From Halonotius pteroides (GTDB taxonomy: Archaea > Halobacteriota > Halobacteria > Halobacteriales > Haloferacaceae), in the NCBI RefSeq assembly GCF_003605635.1, contig NZ_QMDW01000015.1, forward strand, positions 1 through 54,791: 54,791 nt of DNA, in the 5' to 3' direction. Below, one piece after another: positions 40,248 to 50,200 of this stretch (within the stretch, counting starts at the first letter, position 1; every line of letters starts with the position of its first letter). A program made the position numbers and the translations under genes. Under the pieces are notes generated by a model that was not told the DNA's origin, did no database searches, and worked only from the letters and a program-made list of their open reading frames with translations.

Positions 40248-40471
40248 TGGTTGGCTCAAGCCTCACCGACGACGAGAAAGACACCGCGAACACGCGGCTC
40301 AAGGCCGGCTTCGTGTTGCTTGTCGCTGCCTCAATGGGGCTGATGGCACTACAGGTCGATCCAACACCGCTACAGTTGGCTGCCGTTTTTGCTGTTGGGA
40401 TCGTCGTTGGCGTCGGGTTGTTGTGGTTCGTACTGCGGAATCTCGCGGAGTATCGGTCGTCACTGCGGTGA
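40247..40471 (+). CDS. Small two-helix membrane protein
   Basis: The 74-residue protein begins SSLTDDEKDTANTRLKAG and has two membrane helices (FVLLVAASMGLMALQV and LQLAAVFAVGIVVGVGLLWF). Its ATG shares one base with the stop of the NTF2-like gene, so co-translation is likely. Unknown function. Confidence 0.7.
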   Translation: MVGSSLTDDEKDTANTRLKAGFVLLVAASMGLMALQVDPTPLQLAAVFAVGIVVGVGLLWFVLRNLAEYRSSLR

Positions 40472-40556
40472 GCATCGACTGTCGCTGTCCGCAAGAGACT
40501 CACTCTTCCTTGGGGTGGATCACTGCACACTAAGTGACTCAGCCCATTGGGCCGGT

Positions 40557-41993
40557 ATGGTCGAATTTGGAACCGCCGGCATTCGCGGTTCGGTCGTTGA
40601 GACGGTTACCCCGGCTGTCGCCCTCCGCGTTGGGGGTGCGGTTGGCCGCCTTGCGGTCGCGGATGCACCGGCCGATCACCCCGAGATTGTCATCGGCCGG
40701 GATGGCCGGCTGACAGGGCCAGCCCTCGCCGCGGCGGTTGAAGCCGGCGTCGCCGCTGTGGGCGCGCATCCGGTTCGGATCGGAACCGTGCCGACGCCGA
40801 CGCTGGCATTCGCATCCGACGGTCGCTACGGGGTGATGCTCACAGCGTCACACAACCCGCCAGCCGACAACGGTATCAAGTGTTTCCTCGATGGCGAAGA
40901 GTTCGGCGACGAGCTAGAGGCACGGGTCGAATCACTCGCCGGCGATGCGACCGCCAGCCCAGCCGAGTTTGCGGACTGGGGGGCTCCACGCCGCCACGAG
41001 CCACTGCCTGACTACCGGGCTGCGGTCGCCGCGTACGTCCGCGAGCAGCTCCCAACCGACGGCGAGTCAGCCGCCTGTGATGGCCTGCGTGTCGCTGTCG
41101 ACTGCGGCAACGGAATGGCCGCGCTGGCGACGCCGCAGGTGCTGGACGATCTCGGAGCGACTGTCATCGCACTCAACGCCAACGTTGACGGCCGCTTTCC
41201 CGGCCGGCCAAGCAAGCCAACCCCCGATACGCTTGGCGATCTCCAGACCTTTGTTGCCGACGGCAACGTCGATCTCGGGATCGCTCATGACGGCGACGCC
41301 GATCGGATCGTGCTGCTTGATGATGCCGGTGAGATCGTCCACGAGGACAGCGTGGTGGCGATGCTGGCGGGCTACTACACGCGCCGAGCGGCCTCGGACG
41401 ACGCCGGCACCGACGGCGGTGAGGCGGGTGGTGACCCGGTTGTTGTCACAACCCCAAACGCCTCCGGGCGGATCGACGAACAGGTGACCGCCGCCGGCGG
41501 GCGCGTCGAGCGGGTACGCCTCGGCGCGCTGCATGAGGGGATCGCCGCCGCCGAACGTGACGGCGGCTCAGTTGTGTTTGCGGCCGAACCGTGGAAACAT
41601 ATCCACCCTGGATTCGGCGGCTGGATCGACGGCGTCGTCAGCGCGGCCCTGCTTACCGGCCTCATCGGGATCCGCGGGCTTGAGCCACTCCGTGAGCCCA
41701 TCACCGAACGACCCTACAGCAAGGGCAGCATCGATTGCCCAGACAGGATCAAAACCGCGGCGATGACGACACTGGAATCGTCGTTACCCGATGCCTTTTC
41801 GGAGGCAACGGTCTCCGTAGATCATGGGGTTCGGCTCTCCCTACCGGATGGCTCGTGGCTACTTGTGCGACCCTCCGGCACCGAGCCATACATTCGGCTG
41901 TATGCTGAGAGTGAGTCCGTCGATGAGCTTGTCGAGGCGGCAACCGAGCGGATCGAAGCCGCTGTCGACGACGCTACTGAGACGGCGGACTGA
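40557..41993 (+). CDS. Phosphoglucosamine / phosphomannomutase family (alpha-D-phosphohexomutase)
   Basis: The 478-residue enzyme has all four phosphohexomutase signatures: the phosphoserine loop MLTASHNPP (S98), the metal-binding loop GIAHDGDADRIV, sugar-binding residues in the FAAEPWKHIHP region, and the phosphate-binding RPSGTEPYIRLY near the C-terminus. It interconverts hexose 6- and 1-phosphates for sugar-nucleotide synthesis. Preference for glucosamine or mannose cannot be told. ATG 40557 starts the conserved VEFGTAGIRG. Confidence 0.93.
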   Translation: MVEFGTAGIRGSVVETVTPAVALRVGGAVGRLAVADAPADHPEIVIGRDGRLTGPALAAAVEAGVAAVGAHPVRIGTVPTPTLAFASDGRYGVMLTASHNPPADNGIKCFLDGEEFGDELEARVESLAGDATASPAEFADWGAPRRHEPLPDYRAAVAAYVREQLPTDGESAACDGLRVAVDCGNGMAALATPQVLDDLGATVIALNANVDGRFPGRPSKPTPDTLGDLQTFVADGNVDLGIAHDGDADRIVLLDDAGEIVHEDSVVAMLAGYYTRRAASDDAGTDGGEAGGDPVVVTTPNASGRIDEQVTAAGGRVERVRLGALHEGIAAAERDGGSVVFAAEPWKHIHPGFGGWIDGVVSAALLTGLIGIRGLEPLREPITERPYSKGSIDCPDRIKTAAMTTLESSLPDAFSEATVSVDHGVRLSLPDGSWLLVRPSGTEPYIRLYAESESVDELVEAATERIEAAVDDATETAD

Positions 41994-42037
41994 CGGCTCT
42001 CTGCGATCGAAAAATATGGTGAAAGCTGCGGCTCGCG

Positions 42038-42511
42038 TTAGGCGTCTTCGGCGGCGGCGACGAGTTCCTCGTAGTCGGGTTCGTCGGTCGGCTCGTCGGC
42101 AACCCAGTTGTAGGTGACCGTGCCCTCGTCGTCAAGCACGTAGACCGCGCGGTTGGCGATCCCGTGGAGGCCGAGCTCCGGGATCTCCATCTCAAGACCG
42201 TAGTCGCGGATCGCCTCGCCGCCCATATCGCTGACGAGCCTAAAGGAAAGCTCGTGTTCGTCGCTGAAAGCACCCAGCGAGAACGCCGAGTCGGCACTGA
42301 GGCCAAGCACAGTCGCGCCAGCATCCTCGAAGTCATCGAGGTGTTCTTCGAGGGCAACCATCTCGTTGGAACACGGCGGCGTGAACGCGCCGGGGAAGAA
42401 GGCCAACACGACAGGGCCGTCGCCGAGATGCTCCGAGAGCTCGAAGTCTTCGTGGTCGGCTGTGCCGATCGTTGCGGAAATATCAGGGGCGGTGTCTCCG
42501 GTTGAAATCAT
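42038..42511 (-). CDS. Peroxiredoxin, AhpC/TSA family (1-Cys)
   Basis: The 157-residue (from the ATG at 42511) peroxide reductase has GDTAPDISATIGTADHEDFE, then the active-site loop FFPGAFTPPCSNEMVALEE with the peroxidatic Cys, and the conserved Arg region later (RLVSDMGGEAIRDYG). No resolving Cys is seen, so it is likely a one-cysteine type. An upstream in-frame ATG at 42517 is an alternative start. Alone in its operon. Confidence 0.9.
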   Translation of the reverse strand: MISTGDTAPDISATIGTADHEDFELSEHLGDGPVVLAFFPGAFTPPCSNEMVALEEHLDDFEDAGATVLGLSADSAFSLGAFSDEHELSFRLVSDMGGEAIRDYGLEMEIPELGLHGIANRAVYVLDDEGTVTYNWVADEPTDEPDYEELVAAAEDA

Positions 42512-42669
42512 ATGCATGCAGATTGTTGAGTGGGATCATCATAAGCCCATTGTGCCACTAAATCGCACACGCAACCACTTCTCGCTACACTGTCGGGTTC
42601 GCTCGGCGTCGACCCGCTCCACCAAGCGATGATAGCAACTGTTGTTCCGATGGCGACCATAACTGTCGT

Positions 42670-43437
42670 GTGCACACCAACGACAACGGTCACTACGCGG
42701 CGGCGGTCGCCGCACTCGCTGATCGACGCTACGAGACAGCCGGCGACGCATACACCCGGGCCGGCTGGTCGGTGCTTGCTGACCCTCGTGATGACCACGA
42801 CCCATTTGCCCCGGACGACCGCGGGTCAATCGGTGACGCTCCCCGCCACCTGCTGACAGCCGCGCTCTGTTATCGCGTCGCCGACTGTCCGGCGCGAGCG
42901 ACCCGTCGGGCGACCGCCGGGATCGCTGTCGTCGGCGATCTTGGGGCGACGATGGCAACGCCGCTACAGGCCGCCTGTTTCGATGAGTTAGCCGCTGATT
43001 TCCGGGTTGCCGGTGGGCTAAACGGAGCCGCAGACGCATACGCCGATGCCGCTGACGCCTACCGGACGGCTGCTGACGGGTCAACTGAACCACAGACGGT
43101 CGGGGCGACACCCCTCTTTTTGGCCGCGGCCGCACCGGCAAAACAGCTCGCTCGCACGCTTGAAAACGGCGAGATCGCTATCGAGTGGGAAGATCTCCAT
43201 GGGTCAGATCCGTCCGCCCCGGGAGACTTCTTAGCCGCCCGAGCCGAATACAAACGCCAGCGATTCCCGTCGTTGGTCGACGGCTGTGTCGAGAACGGTG
43301 TTCTCGCCGCACCGCGTGGGACGACCGAGTATGCAACCGATCACCACGCGTGTCCGGCCTGTGGCTCCCGCGATGTCAACTGGGTTGCCAACAGCACCCT
43401 CTGTCTTCGCTGCTCACGCCCAACCGAGCCACAGTAG
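42670..43437 (+). CDS. Haloarchaeal helical protein with C-terminal zinc ribbon
   Basis: The 255-residue protein starts with GTG at 42670. Its N-terminal 200 residues are helical, with Ala-rich repeats such as YAAAVAALADRRYETAGDAY and LNGAADAYADAADAYRTAAD that look like TPR units. A C-terminal zinc ribbon, CPACGSRDVNWVANSTLCLRC, has two CxxC pairs. This suggests a protein- or nucleic-acid-binding adaptor; no named family is recognised. Confidence 0.7.
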   Translation: MHTNDNGHYAAAVAALADRRYETAGDAYTRAGWSVLADPRDDHDPFAPDDRGSIGDAPRHLLTAALCYRVADCPARATRRATAGIAVVGDLGATMATPLQAACFDELAADFRVAGGLNGAADAYADAADAYRTAADGSTEPQTVGATPLFLAAAAPAKQLARTLENGEIAIEWEDLHGSDPSAPGDFLAARAEYKRQRFPSLVDGCVENGVLAAPRGTTEYATDHHACPACGSRDVNWVANSTLCLRCSRPTEPQ

Positions 43438-44037
43438 CTACCCGGTGTATTCGGCGAGGACAAACTCAGTGCTGCTGCCGAGTGGATCAGTCGCCGTTGG
43501 CGTGGCGAGAATCTCGAAGCCGGCTGTCCGCAACTGCTCCAGCGTGCGGTCTCGTCCCGGCGCCGAAAAGAACATCTCACCGCCCATCCAGCCGCGTCGC
43601 ACCGTCTCGAAGCGACCACCGGGAAGCGTACTCAACAGCACCCCGCCCGAGCCCAACACCCGGGCGAACTCCGCGTACACATCCGGGTGCCGCGCCCGCG
43701 GGACGTGAAAGACCGCGTGGTAGGCGGTCAGCCCGTCGGCGACGGCTTCAGCCACAGGCAGGTGCCGCATATCGGCCTGTGCCAGCCGTGCCTCAGGAAC
43801 AGTATCGGCTGCCAGTGAGAGCCCGGTGCGAGCAAAGTCGACGCCGACGCTGTCAGCCGGGAGGTTCGCCAGCGTGCGCGCGCCATCACCACAGCCGATG
43901 TCGACGATCGTTGGGTCGGCCGGACACTGGTCGAGCAGGTCGTTGATGAGGGCTGCATCCGAGCCGTCCGGATCGCGGCGATCGGCGTAGGTTGTCGACA
44001 GCCCTTCCCATGCCGCCTGTCGCTCGTGTGGTTCCAT
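43438..44037 (-). CDS. Class I SAM-dependent methyltransferase
   Basis: The 199-residue enzyme has motif I TIVDIGCGDGARTLANLP, DSVGVDFARTGLSLAADTVP, and the Methyltransf_11 signature GGVLLSTLPGGRFETV. It matches small-molecule methyltransferases of the UbiE/BioC group. Substrate unknown. ATG 44037 begins at the conserved MEPHERQAAWEGLSTTYADR. It follows the 2Fe-2S ferredoxin gene by 47 bases on the same strand, so the two may be in one unit. Confidence 0.88.
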   Translation of the reverse strand: MEPHERQAAWEGLSTTYADRRDPDGSDAALINDLLDQCPADPTIVDIGCGDGARTLANLPADSVGVDFARTGLSLAADTVPEARLAQADMRHLPVAEAVADGLTAYHAVFHVPRARHPDVYAEFARVLGSGGVLLSTLPGGRFETVRRGWMGGEMFFSAPGRDRTLEQLRTAGFEILATPTATDPLGSSTEFVLAEYTG

Positions 44038-44084
44038 ACGACGACTATGGGCGCGATCGCAATGAGTGGTCGCCCGCCTGTCCC

Positions 44085-44411
44085 CTATGAGTCGCGGCCG
44101 CCCCAAACCAGCTTGTCATCGAGCAGTTCGACCCGCATATCGCGGTCAACGGTCACCTGACACGACAGCCGCGGGTAGCCAAACCGATCGGCCAGCCGGT
44201 CGTGCCAGTGGTCGGCTGCCACGTCGGCAGCGAGTCGCACCCCACAGGTCGCACACAGCCCGCGACCGCCGCAGTTTGCCCGCTCGGAGAGTCGCCCGTA
44301 CGGCGAGCAATCGGCCGCCAGCAACGCATCTCGGAGCACCGTCCCAGCTGGAACCGATAGCTCGGTTTCAGTTCCCTCGCTTGCAACAACAACACGGCAG
44401 GACTCATCCAT
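44085..44411 (-). CDS. Plant-type [2Fe-2S] ferredoxin
   Basis: The 108-residue protein has a beta-grasp fold with Cys ligands in SERANCGGRGLCATCGVRL and PRLSCQ, plus one nearer the N-terminus (AADCSPYGRL), giving a C-x(n)-C-x4-C-x2-C-type cluster arrangement. It is likely a soluble electron carrier. Start ATG 44411 is the first Met before conserved residues; the open frame goes further upstream without similarity. Genome neighbours suggest a small redox/methyltransferase unit but no pathway. Confidence 0.82.
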   Translation of the reverse strand: MDESCRVVVASEGTETELSVPAGTVLRDALLAADCSPYGRLSERANCGGRGLCATCGVRLAADVAADHWHDRLADRFGYPRLSCQVTVDRDMRVELLDDKLVWGGRDS

Positions 44412-44522
44412 GGGGGAACCCTGTCGCTGCAGCGACCTGAATCCGTTGTCGCAGCCGCGACAGCGGCAAGTGTGACACGACGAGACAGGAAAATTGATAC
44501 CCCCCACGGCCAAACGATAGCC

Positions 44523-46178
44523 ATGAGCAGTGCGGAGGCGTCGTTTCAGCTGTTGTATATCGACGCCGATGCAAACCGCCGTGAGGCGGTTCGGGGGGCG
44601 TTTGAACCAGCGTGGGCGGTGACAGCCGTCGAGAGCGGCGCGGCGGCAACAGCCGCCGCTGATGTCGCTGTCGACTGTTTTGTCGCCTCGGCAACGCTGC
44701 CGGAGGCGACCTGGCAGTCGCTGTATGAGTCGCTGACGGCCTCATCCGAGGTGCCGTTTGTCCTGTTTGCCGAGGAGCCTGATGCGGATATGGTGCGGCA
44801 GGCGTTCCGGCTCGGTGTCGACGACGTTGTCTACACAGCGAGCGACAGCGGCGCGGCAACGCCAACTACCGCAGGGTTGGGGTCACCGACCGACCCGGCC
44901 GGCGAGTCAGCCGTCGACACCGGCACCGGATCCTTCAACGCTGAGGCTATGACCGTTACAGAGCCCTCGGCGGCACAGTCGACCGTTGAGCCGCTCGACG
45001 GGGTCGTCGGCCTGCGAACCCGCGTCGAATCGCTTGTGGCCGCCCAGCGACTCGATATTCAGGATACAACCCTCGATGTCTCCCGATCGCTGATGAGCGC
45101 GGCCATCGACGAGGTTGACGTCAAAATCGAGTGGGCACTGCAGTCGCTGGCGACCGAGCTTGAGGCGGTACAGTGCCTGCTGTATCACTACGATGATGAA
45201 ACCGGGCTTCTCACCGAGGACTTCGGTTGGCGGGATACCGATGCTGCCGCCGCCGACCTTGCTATCGAGCCGCTGGACGACGAGGAGATCCCAGCCGCTG
45301 AGTTCCCCGGCTTCGCCGAGCGGTTAGAGCAGTTCGAAGCCGTCTGTTATGATGCGACGACCGATGACTCACCGTTTGACGCCGAGACGGGGACGCTGCT
45401 TGCGGTGCCGATCGTCATCAACTGGGAGTTAGCCGGCACGCTCGTCGTGACGACAGCCACCCCGCGGCGGTGGCCCGAGTCGGTGCGCCAACAGCTGACC
45501 TCCGTCGGTGAGTTCATCGGCTACACCGAACGCCGCCGCCGCCGGCGCGCTGAGCTCGAACGGCAGAACGAACGGCTCGAACAGTTCACCTCGGTTATCA
45601 GCCACGACCTCCAAAACCCCCTCAGCGTCGTCACCGGCTATCTTGAGTTGGCAACCGAAACCGGCAACGTTGATCGGCTTGCCCCTGCGGTCGACGCCGC
45701 CGAGCGCATGGAGACGATGCTCAACGAGCTGTTGACACTCGCCCGCGAGGGCCGGGCCGTCGGCGACACCGAACCGGTCGCGATCGACACGATCGTCGCC
45801 AACGCGTGGGACGGCGTCGACACCCCTGAGGCGACGCTGGAAACTGAGGCGTTAACACCGATGGCGATGGTTGAGGCCGACCCAACACGGCTCCGTGAGG
45901 TCTTCGAGAACCTGTTCCGCAACGCGATCGACCACGCTGGCGCAGACGTGACGGTGACTGTCCGGGCGACCGACAACGGCGTTGTCGTCGGCGACGACGG
46001 CGAGGGGATTCCCGACGATGAGCAGGACGCCGTCTTCGATCACGGCTACACCGGTGGCGGCGGCACCGGGCTTGGGCTCTCAATCGTTGAAACGATCGTC
46101 GAGGGCCACGGCTGGGAGATCTCTCTCGGCGACAGCGAGGCCGGCGGCGCGGCGTTCCGGATCGATTTTGACCCCTGA
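44523..46178 (+). CDS. Sensor histidine kinase with degenerate receiver and GAF domain
   Basis: The 551-residue protein begins with a receiver-like domain (LLYIDADANRREAVRGAFEP) in which the phosphoacceptor site reads VDCFVASATLPE, with no Asp, so it is a pseudo-receiver. A GAF-like domain spans about 180-340 (VDVKIEWALQSLATELEAV, LLAVPIVINWELAGTLVVTT). The kinase core follows: H361 in SVISHDLQNPLSVVTGYLEL, N box NLFRNAIDHAG, G1 GDDGEGIP and G2 GGGTGLGLSIVETI. No membrane segment is seen, so it is a cytoplasmic sensor. The HalX regulator at 39112 is a possible partner. Confidence 0.92.
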   Translation: MSSAEASFQLLYIDADANRREAVRGAFEPAWAVTAVESGAAATAAADVAVDCFVASATLPEATWQSLYESLTASSEVPFVLFAEEPDADMVRQAFRLGVDDVVYTASDSGAATPTTAGLGSPTDPAGESAVDTGTGSFNAEAMTVTEPSAAQSTVEPLDGVVGLRTRVESLVAAQRLDIQDTTLDVSRSLMSAAIDEVDVKIEWALQSLATELEAVQCLLYHYDDETGLLTEDFGWRDTDAAAADLAIEPLDDEEIPAAEFPGFAERLEQFEAVCYDATTDDSPFDAETGTLLAVPIVINWELAGTLVVTTATPRRWPESVRQQLTSVGEFIGYTERRRRRRAELERQNERLEQFTSVISHDLQNPLSVVTGYLELATETGNVDRLAPAVDAAERMETMLNELLTLAREGRAVGDTEPVAIDTIVANAWDGVDTPEATLETEALTPMAMVEADPTRLREVFENLFRNAIDHAGADVTVTVRATDNGVVVGDDGEGIPDDEQDAVFDHGYTGGGGTGLGLSIVETIVEGHGWEISLGDSEAGGAAFRIDFDP

Positions 46179-46202
46179 TTTCTGTGTGGCTGTTTCGGCA
46201 GT

Positions 46203-46607
46203 TCAGTGGAGTTTGAGTTCGACCCGTCGGCCGTCGGGATCACGGACATAGATCGCCCAGTCGTTGCCGTACGCGCCGTACCGCTCGTATGGCTCGCCCG
46301 CCTCGACGGCGTAGCCGGCCTCCTCGATCTCGTCGATCAGGGCGTCACTCTCCGCCCGTGTGTCAACCGCGTCCGATCGCACCAACAGACAGAGGTGCTC
46401 ACCACCAACGTCGATCGGCTCGTCGGTTGGGACGAGATGGATATGGCGGCCGCCGGCAACGACCGCGACAAACGGCACCTCGCCGGCGTTGAAGCGATCC
46501 TCATCTCGCGTGTCCAACCCAAGCAGATCACGGTAGAAACGAAGCGATTTCTCAAGGTCGCTGACGCGGATCGCACTGTGGTCGATATCGACAACGTCGA
46601 TCGTCAT
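46203..46607 (-). CDS. VOC-family (glyoxalase-like) metalloprotein
   Basis: The 134-residue protein has two VOC modules: IDHSAIRVSDLEKSLRFYRD and GGRHIHLVPTDEPIDVGGEH in the first half, then YGNDWAIYVRDPDGRRVELK at the end. His and Glu residues in these are candidate metal ligands. It could be a dioxygenase, glyoxalase or resistance protein. ATG 46607 is chosen; ATG 46616 is also in frame. Confidence 0.88.
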   Translation of the reverse strand: MTIDVVDIDHSAIRVSDLEKSLRFYRDLLGLDTRDEDRFNAGEVPFVAVVAGGRHIHLVPTDEPIDVGGEHLCLLVRSDAVDTRAESDALIDEIEEAGYAVEAGEPYERYGAYGNDWAIYVRDPDGRRVELKLH

Positions 46608-46682
46608 AGCGGGCAAACGACCGCGAGCGACTAAGCGATACTGGTGGTTCGTTGACGGTGAGAACGTACTGCTGTGGGTCGA

Positions 46683-47231
46683 TCAGGTGTTGTCCTCGGC
46701 AGCTTCTGGTGTGTCACGGTCGACAGCCGGCATCCAGTCCGGAGAGGAATCACCCTCCAGCAGGGCCTTTGTCTGACGATGCCGGTACCGAAACATCGGT
46801 TCGAAGCCGACGACAGCAAGCCGATCGACAAGTGGGCCAACTGCCCCGGCTGGGAATTCGTACTCAACGGTGTCGATCATGACCGTCTCATCGCCGTCGC
46901 CGTAGAACTCGTGGGTGTGTACCCACACCGAAAACGGGCCACCAACCATGTCGTCGCGGAACAGCCGATAGCCGTCGTCGCGCTCGCGGGCGACGATCCG
47001 GGAGCGCCACCGGCTTTCGGGGGCGACACCGAACGGCCGACTGGCCATCGAGATCTCGCTGCCCTCGAACAGCTCCGCGGGCGCAGCATCGCCGTCGGGG
47101 CCGACGACGCCCTCAACGCGGAGCCCCATCCACCCCGGCGTCAGCGCCTCAAGCCCGTCGATCTGCCCGTGAAACGCCCAGACGGCCTCCAGTGGGGCCG
47201 CAATCCGTGTCCGGCGGCTGTAGGTTGCCAT
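46683..47231 (-). CDS. SRPBCC-family protein (START-like)
   Basis: The 182-residue protein begins YSRRTRIAAPLEAVWAFHGQ, the standard SRPBCC first strand and helix, and has SRWRSRIVARERDDGYRLFR, GPFSVWVHTHEFYGDGDETV and VEYEFPAGAVGPLVDRLAV. It forms a hydrophobic pocket for lipids, polyketides or cofactors. No specific ligand is evident. It is alone, upstream of the glucan pair. Confidence 0.85.
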   Translation of the reverse strand: MATYSRRTRIAAPLEAVWAFHGQIDGLEALTPGWMGLRVEGVVGPDGDAAPAELFEGSEISMASRPFGVAPESRWRSRIVARERDDGYRLFRDDMVGGPFSVWVHTHEFYGDGDETVMIDTVEYEFPAGAVGPLVDRLAVVGFEPMFRYRHRQTKALLEGDSSPDWMPAVDRDTPEAAEDNT

Positions 47232-47267
47232 ACCACCTGTAGGCACGGGGGTCGCAAAAACACCCGG

Positions 47268-50200
47268 TCAGATGGTGATGCGTTCGACCGTCGTGCCCGC
47301 CGCCGTCAGGTCAGTGTCGGTCGCAGCGGCGACCGTAACTGTGGTCTTCCCGTGGCCGGCCGGCAGCGTCAACTCAAACGTCCCGTTGTCGACGGTGACT
47401 GTCGTCGATTCGCCGCTGGCACCGGCCGCAACAACCGCGCCATCGGTTTCACCGGCGATCGTTACTGTGTCCTCCGACACGCTGTGCTCGACTGACAGCG
47501 TCGGCCCAGCCGGCCGCGGGCCGCTGCGATACCGGTCAGCGACGGCTGTCGGCGTTTCGACTGGTTCGCCCTCGGCGATGCCGTGGGCCAGACGGATGAA
47601 CTGTGCCATACTCCACGCCAGCGGTGTCGCCGACCCGGTGCCGTCGCCGATCTCCCAGTTGTACTCGTTGTCGATGTGGCGATCCCAGACCTGCTCGGCG
47701 ATCATCCGGCCGCTGTTGGCGAACCGAGCCATCGTCGCCAGGAGATTCCGCGGGGCAAGCTCGCCATCTTCGGTGCCGGCCAACAGCTCGTACTCGCCGC
47801 GCTCGCCGGTGAAGATCGGCCACAGCCGGCCTTTGCCTTTGGTTTGAACCGACCACGGCGCGCCCTTCTCGCCCATCGCGCGCTCACCGTAGCCGTCGCC
47901 GTTGTAGCGGTAGAACGCCGGCCCCTGGGGGGTGTCCAGCCGAATCGTCTCGTCGACCTCAACCAGCGAGTTGGTGATAATCTCGTCGTCAGGCGATTTG
48001 ATCCCGAGTCGCGTGAGCTCGAGGAAGCCGCCGTCGATGATCTCCCGCTCATCGAGTGTTGGGCCGGCGTTGGCCAACGTCCGCAGGTGGCCGGCTTCGG
48101 GGTTGCCGTCGCGGGTCACACGGACGTAGTACGGCGTGTTTGTGTGAAGTTGCGTGCCGGTTTCGGTTGCACACCACTCCTCGACGCGGTCGGCCCACTC
48201 GTCGGCCAGCGCGAGCCAGACGATCGCATCGCCGGTCTCGCCGGCGTCGACGGCGATATCGGCCGCACAGACGAGGCCGGCGACCTCGGCGGCGATTGAG
48301 GAGGGTGAGTAGCCGGCTTCTTCCTCCCAGCGCTCTTGAGCGGTCGCCGGCCCGTTTCGGGCGACGTAATCGGCCGACCGCTTGACGTTGCTGTAGTCGT
48401 AGCTCACGTCCTCGAAGGCGATCCCCACCTCGGCCAGCTGATAGGCCATGATCAGCGGGAAGGAGATGTTGTCGATCTGCTCGCCACCCCAGCGCGTCAG
48501 GCCGTTGACGTAGGTGTTCTGGGGGATGAAGCCTTCCTCGTCTTGCTGGTATTCGAAGATATACTGGAGGGCGTCGGTTGCGGTTTTGTGGTCGCCGATC
48601 GCCTCGAAGACGGTAAAGACCTGATACAGATCCCGCGACCACACGAAGTTGTAGCCGTACCCTTTCGGCTCGTCGGCGGTGACCGCCTCACCCCATGGCA
48701 CCGAGGGGCTGGCGATCCCCGCCCCAAGATAGGTTTTGTCCTCAACGGCCCGCAGAGCCATTAGACAGCTTTTATACTGTTTGTAGAGTGTCTCGTCGTC
48801 GACGACGAACTCGGGGATCTCCTTGTCGGCCAGAAAGTCTCCCCACGTCTCGCGGTAGTGTGCCCGCACGTCGTCGTAACCGGTCGCCAACGCGCCTTCG
48901 GCCTCACCGAGGGCAGCGGCGGTGTCGGCGTTCTCGCCGAACCCGATCGCCAGCGTCTCGGCGACGGTTGCTCCGGTTCCGAGCAGGCCCGCAAGCACGA
49001 TGTTGTCGTCGTCAAGACGGTCGTTCGGGAGCGGCTGATCTCCCTCGCTGAATAGCTCTGTGAGGTGTTCGGAGCCCGCAGCCCCGACGGTCGCCCACTC
49101 GAACTGGTTCGGCGTCGTCATCGCCACAGCGACGCTGTAGATATCGCCGTCCTCGTCGGTCAGGAGGGCTTCCGCGCCGGTATCGTAGGCCTCGGCGTCG
49201 CGGGCGGCTAGATGGTAGTTGCCGCGCTCACCGAGCCGGTAACCGCGGTCGCGGGTGCCGGTGTTGGTCAGCGAGATGTCGGCGACTGAGTAGATAGCAT
49301 ACTCGTTGTCGTCGTCGCTTTCGAACTCGATGTCGGCGACGATGGCGTCGTGGTCGGGATCGATCGCGTACTCGACGGTCAGCGTCCACTCGTGGCCGCG
49401 GCCGTCGCCCTGTTCAGTGATGATATGCCGGAAAAGCAGTGCGTCATCGTCAGCCGGCTCGACCCGCCGATTGATCGTTTCGGTGTCGTCGTCGGTGCGG
49501 GTCTCGTTGTGGGTTCGGGCGGTGTAGTCGGCGGTGTCACCGGCGTCAGCCACGACAAAATCGACCGTCCGGAGGTTCATCATGTCGACTCGGGGGAACC
49601 GCGCCTCGGTGAGCGCGCCCTCGGTGAGGGTAAACCACACCTTCGAGGCGTCGTCGTCGCCGTGGTCGGCGACCGTCGCCACACCGTATTTCTCACCGGT
49701 CGTCCACCGGGGTCGGCTCTCCGGCCCGGATGGTGCGGGTGAGATGATCGGCAGCGCGTTCTGTTCTCGCAGCGTCGCCGTCGCTCGCAGGCGCAGGGCG
49801 TGTGACCACCCCAGCGGGGCCGCGCTGTCGACGGTGCCGTCGTCGAAGGCCTGTTCGGCGAGATAGCCGGCTCGCGTTGTCAACGGCCCGTTTGGAAGGA
49901 GATGCTCGTACAGCGTGCCGGCCTGATCGAAACACTCCTCGGCGTCGTTCTCGCGGTCATACGTTGACAGCAGCACGCCGAGTTCGGTTGCGGTGACCGC
50001 TCCCCACGCCGTTGAGGGCGTCCAGACCTTCTCGCCCTGTTGGCCCTCCGATCGCCAGGTGTCGCCCTCGAACCGTGCGAGCCCGGCGACAGTGCTGTCC
50101 TCAGGATCGCGGTACAGCGCGTCGAAGACATGTTGGACATGGTCGGTGAGTCGATCAAGCGTCTCCGCAGACAGCTCCGTGTCGACAAGCTCGTCGTAGG

